From Simkaniaceae bacterium (GTDB taxonomy: Bacteria; Chlamydiota; Chlamydiia; Chlamydiales; Simkaniaceae): a stretch of DNA of 64,000 nucleotides. Within the stretch, counting starts at the first letter, position 1, and each line of letters begins with the position of its first letter. Where the stretch lies: positions 186,001 to 250,000 of the forward strand of contig CP073763.1 in assembly GCA_018399075.1 (NCBI GenBank), written 5' to 3'. This document shows positions 53,418-60,720 of this stretch, piece by piece. The notes beneath the pieces are model-generated. The model searched no databases. It was not told the DNA's origin and saw only the letters and a program-made list of their open reading frames with translations. Position numbers and translations under genes: made by a program.

Positions 53418-53965
53418 GAATTACTGGCGGTTTTCTAAAAAATCAATCTCTTAAAACTCCAAAAGGGGATAAAACCCGACCTACCTCTGAAAAGCTACGA
53501 CAATCGGTTTTTAACATTGCCCAAGCATATGTCGACAATTGCGCCTTTCTTGATCTCTTTGCTGGATCAGGGGCCATGGGAATCGAAGCTTTGAGTCGTG
53601 GAGCTAAAGAAGCAACATTTATTGAAAAAAACCGAGCAGCTCTTAAAGTCCTTAGAGAAAACTTGCAGGATCATGATCTCTTACCACTCTCAACTCTTCT
53701 TGCTGGGGATGTTTTAACGCTCTTAAAGAAGTTGAAGGGGAATGCCTTTGATCTTATCTATGTTGATCCTCCTTATGAAAAAGGGCTCCAAGAGAAAACT
53801 TTGGTTTTAATCGATCATCTTCATCTTCTCCATATCGGAGGCCTTCTATTTATTGAAGAGAGCTCTCAAAACGAATTGAAGATCCCTCCTCTTACAAACA
53901 TTGAATTAAAAAAGAAAAGGAAGGTGGGTAGCACCTCCCTTTATGAATTTATCGGGAAACTTTAA
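53414..53965 (+). CDS. rsmD: 16S rRNA (guanine966-N2)-methyltransferase RsmD
   Basis: Methylates G966 of 16S rRNA. The 183 residues show the N-terminal MRITGGFLKNQSLKTPKGDKTRPTS-like RNA-binding region, the SAM motif LDLFAGSGAMGIEALSRGA and the catalytic (D/N)PPY as VDPPYEKG. Starts by ATGA overlap with the VWA gene, so it lies in the TPR-VWA operon. Converges with the MORN-repeat gene, overlapping 17 bases. Confidence 0.95.
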   Translation: MRITGGFLKNQSLKTPKGDKTRPTSEKLRQSVFNIAQAYVDNCAFLDLFAGSGAMGIEALSRGAKEATFIEKNRAALKVLRENLQDHDLLPLSTLLAGDVLTLLKKLKGNAFDLIYVDPPYEKGLQEKTLVLIDHLHLLHIGGLLFIEESSQNELKIPPLTNIELKKKRKVGSTSLYEFIGKL

Positions 53966-56561
53966 CCCCATTTTCATAACGCGTTTCTATGACTTTGCCA
54001 TCTTGATCGTAGCTTTTTTTCACTCCATTAAGTTTACCATTAACATAGTGCTGTTCTAGACGAGGCTTACCGGTATCATAGTATTTCATGAACTTTCCAT
54101 GCTGGTTTCCATCTTTGTATTCGGCTTGGAAAATTAAGTTTCCTGATTCGTTCCAATGTTCAGCTTTTCCTTCAAGCTTTCCATTTTTATAAGGATAAAC
54201 ACTATTTAAGCGACCATCTTCAAAGAAGGTTTTCTCTTTTCCTTCTTTCTGGTCTTTAACAAATCCAACTTCTTTGTAAATCTGACCTGACGGATAGTAT
54301 TGATAGGAATCTCCTTCCCTTAAATCATTTTTAAATATCAACCGAATGGCTGTCCGACCATTTCTATGGAAAAGCTCAGCTTCTCCATCTTTCTTTCCAT
54401 CATTATATGTGGTGATACTAATCTTATTACCACTTGGATCATATTCGGTCACAATGCCATGAATCTTATTGCTTTTATAAGATCCCTCGATGGCCTTAAC
54501 TTTTTCCCCATCAGTTACATCAAGGGGATAGTAGATATAGTGAGGGCCTTCTCTTTTATTATTCTTATAGTGATAAACGATTTCTCGCCCTTCTTGATCT
54601 TTTTCAAAATGGCGCCCTTCAAGTTTTCCATTCACATATTTTGATTCTTCAAGGAGGTTCCCTTCTTGATCCCAAAGTCCTTTTAAGCCATTAAGTTGAC
54701 CATTGTCATAACCAATGAGCGTCTTTACAACTCCATTTGGATAATAGGATTTTTGTTCACCATGAAGCTCTCCTTTTTCATTATGGAAGTAGTGGTTAGA
54801 GACTATCCCTTTCTTCCCATCTGATGGTGGATAAAACTCTTTCTGCGCACCTACAGGCTTTCCTTCTTTCGCATTTCTGATAAAAGCTTCACTTCCATCT
54901 TCAAAATAACCTAAGGCCTCTCCTTCGACAAGATCGTTTTTAAAAGTTTCACTTAGCTTCACTTGTCCATTTTGATAATACTGTTCATGCTTTCCTTCTC
55001 TTTTCCCATCAAGAAAGTGGAAGACCTCAAATTTATTCCCTGAATCGTAATAAGCTGTGTGGGTTCCAATAGGGTTATCTTGATCAAAGGCCCCTTCAAA
55101 GAGGAGGGTTCCTTCTTGATTCCAGGATCTAAACGTTCCATCTTTTTTGCCCATTTCGTAGCGAGCTTCAACAGTGTGCATCCCATCTTCATACCAATCG
55201 TTCTGGTCACCATTAAACAGAGAATCTTTGAAATTTCTCTTTGTTTTTATCTGACCATTTGGATACCAATCGGTAAATTCTCCATTGCGATTTCCTTCTT
55301 TGAAACTCCCTTCGAAAGCAAGTTTTCCATCTTCATACCACTCTTGGAAAACCCCATTTTTTAACTGGTTTTTATAGCTTCCCTTAAGCTTAACCTGGCC
55401 TGATGGAAAATATTGGGTATAGTCTCCCTCAAGTTCACCGTTCACATAATAACCATCAGTTTGAAGTTTCCCATCAGAAAACCATGATTGAAATTTTCCA
55501 TGGAACTGGTCTTCTTCATTTCTAGAATATTCAGCAATCTTTTGACCATTTTCATCAAACTCTCGAATCGGTTCTTTTAAAGCCCCTTTTTTATCATAAG
55601 TTGCAAGGAAAGCCATGGTTCCATTTTCATGCTTTCTCCAATGCTTTCCAATCATCTTGCCCTGAATGTATTCTCCCTCGCCAACAACCCGTCCATTAGA
55701 GTCATACCAGCGTTCTGTTCCATCTTTCTTTCCGTTCACATAGCGGACATGATAGCTTTGGCGTTCATTAGGGTGATACTGGATATGATCTCCATGAAGA
55801 ATTCCTTGATTATAGTCTTGTACTTCAGTGATCGTATGATTTTCATCATAGTGAATGATACCCGGTAAATTTTTCGCTGAATGGAGTTTTCCTTTTAGAT
55901 AATAACATTCTGTTTTCTCATTCCCATTCTCATACCACTCAATCATTTTACCATGGATCTCTCCCTCAACATAAGGAACGAGAACTTCTCTTTCGCCACT
56001 AGAGTAATAACGGATATAGTCTCCCTCTTGCTTTCCCTCTTCGTATTGGCCTTCAGCTAGAGTTTGACCATTCTCATGGTAAGAATAAATCTTCCCTTCA
56101 GGCTTTCCTTGATTAAATGTGGTTACATGATGGAGCTGTCCTTTAGGATAAAAGATTTTCATCGGACCATGAAGAAGCCCATGATCAAAATAACCTACTC
56201 TTTCAACTTCTCCTGACTCCCGAAAATGTACACTGACTCCATGAGGGACAATGGTTGACTTCCAAGCTTCATAACCTGCAGATTTTTCATCAACAGTAAT
56301 GAGATCCGTCTCTTCTTTTGGACGCCCATTTTCAAAAAACTGAATCCGCTTTACAGGTTCTTCAACTCCTGCATCATTTTCATTATAAAAGACAACAAGC
56401 TGAGGGGTTCCACTTTGAAACTGCTCTACAATAGAGGGTCGCCACTCTGGCATTCTCACTTGAAGTTCTGTTGCTACTGGAACAACTTTATTTTCATTAT
56501 TTTCTTGAGAAAAGAGAAGAGTTGGCAAAAGTGCCAAAGCAAAAAGTAGTCTTTTAGTCAT
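53949..56561 (-). CDS. Secreted protein of about 30 MORN-like repeats
   Basis: About 870 residues from the ATG at 56561 (GGTGAT upstream; another ATG lies 4 codons earlier). Signal peptide MTKRLLFALALLPTLLFSQ. From residue 100 to the end, about 30 tandem units of roughly 23-26 residues follow the pattern (Y/F)-x-x-G-x-x-x-G-x5-(Y/W)-(Y/F)-x-x-G-x, of the MORN_2/YwqK type, such as YVNGKLEGR and FKEGNRNGEFTDWYPNGQIK. These form a long open beta array. Export and size suggest a surface or secreted adhesin-like or structural protein. Two palindromes lie upstream. Confidence 0.85.
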   Translation of the reverse strand: MTKRLLFALALLPTLLFSQENNENKVVPVATELQVRMPEWRPSIVEQFQSGTPQLVVFYNENDAGVEEPVKRIQFFENGRPKEETDLITVDEKSAGYEAWKSTIVPHGVSVHFRESGEVERVGYFDHGLLHGPMKIFYPKGQLHHVTTFNQGKPEGKIYSYHENGQTLAEGQYEEGKQEGDYIRYYSSGEREVLVPYVEGEIHGKMIEWYENGNEKTECYYLKGKLHSAKNLPGIIHYDENHTITEVQDYNQGILHGDHIQYHPNERQSYHVRYVNGKKDGTERWYDSNGRVVGEGEYIQGKMIGKHWRKHENGTMAFLATYDKKGALKEPIREFDENGQKIAEYSRNEEDQFHGKFQSWFSDGKLQTDGYYVNGELEGDYTQYFPSGQVKLKGSYKNQLKNGVFQEWYEDGKLAFEGSFKEGNRNGEFTDWYPNGQIKTKRNFKDSLFNGDQNDWYEDGMHTVEARYEMGKKDGTFRSWNQEGTLLFEGAFDQDNPIGTHTAYYDSGNKFEVFHFLDGKREGKHEQYYQNGQVKLSETFKNDLVEGEALGYFEDGSEAFIRNAKEGKPVGAQKEFYPPSDGKKGIVSNHYFHNEKGELHGEQKSYYPNGVVKTLIGYDNGQLNGLKGLWDQEGNLLEESKYVNGKLEGRHFEKDQEGREIVYHYKNNKREGPHYIYYPLDVTDGEKVKAIEGSYKSNKIHGIVTEYDPSGNKISITTYNDGKKDGEAELFHRNGRTAIRLIFKNDLREGDSYQYYPSGQIYKEVGFVKDQKEGKEKTFFEDGRLNSVYPYKNGKLEGKAEHWNESGNLIFQAEYKDGNQHGKFMKYYDTGKPRLEQHYVNGKLNGVKKSYDQDGKVIETRYENGVKVSR

Positions 56562-56610
56562 GATGATCACCATAAAAATTTTTTTCCAGTATAACCGAAA
56601 TCACCATTTA

Positions 56611-56666
56611 TTCTCTAGAGAACGTCGCTAATTAAAACAAGTAGAGGAAATTTCTCCTTGGAGAAA
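56611..56666. promoter_or_regulatory. Two palindromes upstream of the MORN-repeat gene
   Basis: TTCTCTAGAGAA (56611-56622), a perfect 12-base palindrome, and TTTCTCC-TT-GGAGAAA (56651-56666), a 7-bp dyad. Both share the TTCTC/GAGAA half-site, 40 bases apart, so one dimeric regulator could bind both. Confidence 0.4.
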
Positions 56667-56696
56667 CTTTGGAAAAACTGTTTGGGGGTGAATAAA

Positions 56697-56721
56697 GACG
56701 CCAGGGAGAAACCCCGGCGCC
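56697..56721 (-). terminator. Rho-independent terminator of the small membrane protein gene
   Basis: Minus-strand stem GGCGCCGGGG / CCCTGGCGTC (10 pairs, two G-U) with loop TTTCT, followed by TTTATT. Placed 9 bases after the stop codon at 56730. Confidence 0.8.
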
Positions 56722-56729
56722 AAAGAATT

Positions 56730-57104
56730 TTAATTAAAGGCGAACCAAGTAAGAGCTATGCCCCATGCGATACCCACGAGAGAAAAGAAGATATAAGAGC
56801 TCGTATAGGTCTTAATCATCTTATCAAGCATTTTAGGGAAAAACATTATGAGAAGTCCACGAATGAGGAAAAGCCATCCTAGAAGGGTTACAAGAACTTC
56901 AATACTCATATACCAGTAGTTAAAGCTATTGATAAAAATCACTCCTAAAAGGACGTTAAAAACGCCAATAAAATAGATTAGTGCCGGTGTTTTTTTAAGT
57001 GAATCAATCACTTTTTTCATATTTTCTTTATAGAGCAGTGTCCACAGACTTGTAATGATTAAAAGGGGGCCAAAAATACTTGCTAGCGCCGTTGAAGATG
57101 CCAT
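56730..57104 (-). CDS. Small four-helix membrane protein
   Basis: A 124-residue protein with four hydrophobic helices (for example ALIYFIGVFNVLLGVIFI and EVLVTLLGWLFLIRGLLIMFF). AAGGAG-like bases precede the ATG (AGGAGATTTT). No motif I can name. It sits alone, ended by a terminator, downstream of the gsp operon on the same strand. Confidence 0.75.
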   Translation of the reverse strand: MASSTALASIFGPLLIITSLWTLLYKENMKKVIDSLKKTPALIYFIGVFNVLLGVIFINSFNYWYMSIEVLVTLLGWLFLIRGLLIMFFPKMLDKMIKTYTSSYIFFSLVGIAWGIALTWFAFN

Positions 57105-57133
57105 AAAATCTCCTTGTTGGATTTTTTCTCAAA

Positions 57134-57565
57134 TTAATATAATGACAATCTAGCGTCAATAGTTTTCCTTTGATTTCCTAAATAAATGTTTATTACTGCA
57201 TCTTTTTCAATCCACCCGCTTGATGTAATTAAAATTGTTACCTTTTTTTCTCCTTCTAATTGCAAGTAGGGGATTTTTATTGTGGCTTTGGGTGTCACCC
57301 TAGGGGATAGCGGCTCATCGGTTTTTCTAGTGCAGATGAGGTTATTTCCTTTTTGCTCAATATGAAACTCAATATCGGCTGTGGCTGTTTTTGCTAGCCT
57401 TTTAGAAAGTGTGATCTCACGCTTAAGTTTTGCATAGCTATGATTAAACCGATAATGATCAAGCATTGGTTTTGCTCGAATCAATACAACACTTCCTATA
57501 AGAGCAATTAAGCCTATAGATATAAAGAGTTCTATGAGTGTGAACGGTCGTCGTCTTCTTCCCAA
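57134..57565 (-). CDS. Pseudopilin GspH-like
   Basis: A pseudopilin of about 143 residues. The best start is a TTG at 57565 with AGGA seven bases upstream, inside the end of gspG; it gives leader MGRRRRP and FTLIELFISIGLIALIGSV with Glu at +5. A longer frame begins 11 codons earlier. The body contains ITLSKRLAKTATADIEF, like the region after the helix in GspH. Last gene of the gsp operon. Pro rather than Gly before the cleavage point. Confidence 0.75.
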   Translation of the reverse strand: MGRRRRPFTLIELFISIGLIALIGSVVLIRAKPMLDHYRFNHSYAKLKREITLSKRLAKTATADIEFHIEQKGNNLICTRKTDEPLSPRVTPKATIKIPYLQLEGEKKVTILITSSGWIEKDAVINIYLGNQRKTIDARLSLY

Positions 57566-57948
57566 GGATATTCCTGTTTCATCCCTTTCTTTTCGCAATA
57601 AGCATCATACTTTTCAGAGTGAAAACGAAGATCCCCTTTTTCTAAACTAAATTGATACTCATTTCCCCACCCATCTCTCATAAGATCTTTGGTGTTTTTT
57701 ACAAGACCTGATTCTCTTAGCAGTTTTGAAACAGTCACTGGTAAATTACCATCATCAGTTAAAGTTTTGTTTTGAGCTATTTCAAGTTGGACAATTTCAT
57801 AGAGTTTTCTTGTCCCTTCTTTTGTTTTAAATGCTTTTCCATTGTCGAGGCTACCACGCATATTATAACCAATTACACTTCCAATAATTCCGATGATAAA
57901 AATTACGATCATAATTTCTAAGAGAGTCATTGCATATTTTTTTTTCAT
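57532..57948 (-). CDS. gspG: Major pseudopilin GspG
   Basis: A 138-residue major pseudopilin of type II secretion. Leader MKKKYA, then MTLLEIMIVIFIIGIIGSVIGY with Glu at +5, and the C-terminal calcium-site region LMRDGWGNEYQF characteristic of GspG. The -1 residue is Ala instead of the usual Gly. The acidic C-terminal tail (PWEEDDD) is longer than usual. Ten bases downstream of gspF. Confidence 0.9.
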   Translation of the reverse strand: MKKKYAMTLLEIMIVIFIIGIIGSVIGYNMRGSLDNGKAFKTKEGTRKLYEIVQLEIAQNKTLTDDGNLPVTVSKLLRESGLVKNTKDLMRDGWGNEYQFSLEKGDLRFHSEKYDAYCEKKGMKQEYPWEEDDDRSHS

Positions 57949-57958
57949 TATACGTTCC

Positions 57959-59143
57959 TTAGTTGAGGATTGAACTTACGTCAGTTAATGGAAGAAGAAC
58001 AGCGAGCAGAATAATTGCGACAACGACTCCAAGAAAAAGGAGCATTACCGGCTGGAGGAGAGAGGTAAGGCGAGTTAAACTTCTCTCAATATCTTCTTCA
58101 TAGATGTTTGATAGGTGCGCCATCATTTCAGAAACCCTTCCAGACTCTTCGGCAATAGAAAGCATCCGAATAACAAGCGTTGGGATGAGGGGAGATTTCT
58201 GGAGCTCTTCAGAAAGGCGTTTTCCTTCAAGGACCTTAACTTCTGCATCAGAAATAATCGCTTCAAAGCTGGCATGCTTCATCACCTTTTTCGAAAGGCT
58301 TAGACAGTCCATCATTGAAACCCCCCCGTTAAAAAGGATAGAAAAAACGCGGCAAAAACGGGCCATGATGGTCTCGATGAAAAGTCGCTTTACAATTGGA
58401 ATATGGAGGAAAGCCTCCTTCATTTTTTCTTTCCCTTGAGGGTGGCGGAGGAAAAACATGAAACTTAAAACAACCCCTGTAAGAGTGGAAAAGATGAAAA
58501 GGGCGTGGTTATTTAAAAAGTGGCTGAGTGAAAGAACCGCTTGTGTCATTGGATGGAGTGTTCGTTCTTCAAAAAGCTCGCTCATCGAAGGAATAAGAAA
58601 AAACAAAAGAACAGAAATGACTGTGAGACAAAAAACGGCTAAAAATGCAGGGTATATCATTGCTGAGCTAAGTTTTTTTCGAAGGGCTTGTTGTTGTCCT
58701 ATGAGTTTTTCGAGCTCAGCAAAGCTTTGCTGAAGAGATCCAGACTCCTCACCAGCCTTTAACATCGATAAATAGACAGGATCAAAAACTTTTGGATAAT
58801 CACGAAGCGCATCTGAAAAGTATCGCCCCTCTTTTACTTGATCACAAAGGTCCAAAAAAATGGGATGTAGCTTGGTTTTTCGATACTTTTCTTCTAAAGT
58901 TATAAGGCTATCGTAAAGGGGAAGTCCTGCCTTTAGGAGGACATGGAGATCTCTTGTAAAACCAATGAGAAGAGACGGCGAAATCCTAAACTCTTCCCCT
59001 TTTTTAGTATAGGAAACAAGCTTTGTAACAAGAATTTCATCTTTCCTAAGGCGTTCTTTAGCAAGCTCGATTGAATCGGCGTTAATCATCCCCATTTTTC
59101 GCCGCCCTTCTTTTGAAAGTGCTGTATACTGATATAAAGCCAT
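57959..59143 (-). CDS. gspF: Type II secretion inner-membrane platform protein GspF
   Basis: A 394-residue three-helix protein of the type II secretion platform. It has two homologous cytoplasmic domains: RDLHVLLKAGLPLYDSL with AGEESGSLQQSF, and FNGGVSMMDCLSLSKK with AEESGRVSEMM. Helices near residues 170, 220 and 375. Family signatures are full. It couples the ATPase GspE to the pseudopilus. Starts 14 bases after gspE. Confidence 0.94.
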   Translation of the reverse strand: MALYQYTALSKEGRRKMGMINADSIELAKERLRKDEILVTKLVSYTKKGEEFRISPSLLIGFTRDLHVLLKAGLPLYDSLITLEEKYRKTKLHPIFLDLCDQVKEGRYFSDALRDYPKVFDPVYLSMLKAGEESGSLQQSFAELEKLIGQQQALRKKLSSAMIYPAFLAVFCLTVISVLLFFLIPSMSELFEERTLHPMTQAVLSLSHFLNNHALFIFSTLTGVVLSFMFFLRHPQGKEKMKEAFLHIPIVKRLFIETIMARFCRVFSILFNGGVSMMDCLSLSKKVMKHASFEAIISDAEVKVLEGKRLSEELQKSPLIPTLVIRMLSIAEESGRVSEMMAHLSNIYEEDIERSLTRLTSLLQPVMLLFLGVVVAIILLAVLLPLTDVSSILN

Positions 59144-59157
59144 GAACCTATCCCTAA

Positions 59158-60720
59158 TTATTGATAAAGTTCGAGTTGTCTTGTTACACGAAGAACCTCA
59201 GCCGTGGTCGTGACTCCATTCTTTACTAAGAGACCCCCTTCGCTTCTTAATGTTGCCATCCCATGATCTGCAGCTGTCTTCTGTAGAGCGCTAGCATCTG
59301 CACTTAAAAGAAGTTGTTTTTTTATGGCTCCTGATACGGGCATCAGCTCATAAATCCCTACTCTTCCTCGGTACCCTGATCCAAAGCATTCTTTGCATCC
59401 TTTACCACGAAAAAGCTTCTCCTCATCAATTTGAAGATCTTTTAGTTCTTGAGATGAGGGTTTATAACTTTCTTTGCAGCTATCGCAAATTCTTCTCACA
59501 AGCCTTTGTGCAAGGACAGCTAAAACTGAAGAGGAAAGAAGATAAGGTTCTATCCCCATATCAACCAGTCTTGTTAAGGCAGAAGGAGCATCATTGGTAT
59601 GAAGGGTTGATAGGACAAGGTGACCTGTTAAAGAGGATTGAATGGCAATTTCTGCCGTTTCTTTATCACGAATTTCCCCAATCATAATAACATCAGGGTC
59701 TTGGCGAAGGATATGACGCAATCCTTTTGCAAAGGTCAGTTCAATCTTTGGGTTTACCCCAATCTGAGCGATTCCTGGAAGTTTATACTCAACAGGATCT
59801 TCAATTGTCATCACATTGACTTCTTGTGAATGGATTTCACTGACAGCACTATAAAGAGTTGTTGTCTTTCCACTTCCAGTCGGACCGGTGACTAAAACAA
59901 TTCCTTGGTTTTGATGGATATATTTTTGAAAGTTTTGAAGAGTTCTTTTCCCCATTCCAATTTTATCAAGCCCTAAAACAACATTACTTTTATCAAGGAT
60001 CCTTAAAACAATCCTCTCTCCATAAACAACAGGGACAGTACTTGCCCTAAAATCAATTTGCCTCCCTCCCATCGAGAGTTTAATCCTTCCATCTTGAGGT
60101 AAGCGATGTTCAGCAATATCCATCTTTGCCATGACCTTTACTCGCGTCAAAAGTTGCTTAGAAAGCTCGGGAGGGGGAGAGTGACGGAATTGAAGAACTC
60201 CATCTATTCTATAGCGGATGGCCATCTCACTTTCTAAGGGTTCGAAATGGATATCAGAAGCTCCTTGTTGAATGGCTTCAATAAGGACCATATTCAAAAG
60301 ACGAACAACGGGAGAATCATATTGTTTGTCGAGAAGATCATACTCATCTTCATTTTTCTTTAAAAAGTTTTTGCCTCCCCCCTTTTTTAACCCTTCAATA
60401 AATTGGGAGGCTTCCTTTTCTCCTTGGTGATAACACTTTTCAATGGCTTCCTCAAGTTGCGGTTTTGGGCAAAAAACTTCTTCAATATCAGATCCTGTAA
60501 TACACCGAATTTCTTCGAGCGTTTCTAGATCATAAGGATGGGCTATTGCTACAAGGAGTTTTCCCTCTTTTTCATCAATAGGGAGAGCGAGCTTTTCTTT
60601 TACGAACGGATAAGGAAGTTTATGGGTTTTTTTTACAACAAAGGGAAAGGCACTTAGATCATAAATCGATTCAAGTCCAAAACGCTCTGCAAAAAGATAA
60701 TCATCACCTTGGTCAGCCAT
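59158..60720 (-). CDS. gspE: Type II secretion ATPase GspE
   Basis: About 520 residues from the ATG at 60720, chosen for the GGAAA upstream; TTG and ATG starts lie 2-4 codons earlier. The hexameric cytoplasmic motor. Walker A TGPTGSGKTTTLYS, Walker B VIMIGEIRDKETAE, His box LSTLHTNDAPSA, and the zinc motif CDSC plus CKEC. The N-terminal domain is the MshEN/N1E type (DLSAFPFVVKK). Overlaps the end of gspD by 8 bases. Confidence 0.95.
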   Translation of the reverse strand: MADQGDDYLFAERFGLESIYDLSAFPFVVKKTHKLPYPFVKEKLALPIDEKEGKLLVAIAHPYDLETLEEIRCITGSDIEEVFCPKPQLEEAIEKCYHQGEKEASQFIEGLKKGGGKNFLKKNEDEYDLLDKQYDSPVVRLLNMVLIEAIQQGASDIHFEPLESEMAIRYRIDGVLQFRHSPPPELSKQLLTRVKVMAKMDIAEHRLPQDGRIKLSMGGRQIDFRASTVPVVYGERIVLRILDKSNVVLGLDKIGMGKRTLQNFQKYIHQNQGIVLVTGPTGSGKTTTLYSAVSEIHSQEVNVMTIEDPVEYKLPGIAQIGVNPKIELTFAKGLRHILRQDPDVIMIGEIRDKETAEIAIQSSLTGHLVLSTLHTNDAPSALTRLVDMGIEPYLLSSSVLAVLAQRLVRRICDSCKESYKPSSQELKDLQIDEEKLFRGKGCKECFGSGYRGRVGIYELMPVSGAIKKQLLLSADASALQKTAADHGMATLRSEGGLLVKNGVTTTAEVLRVTRQLELYQ

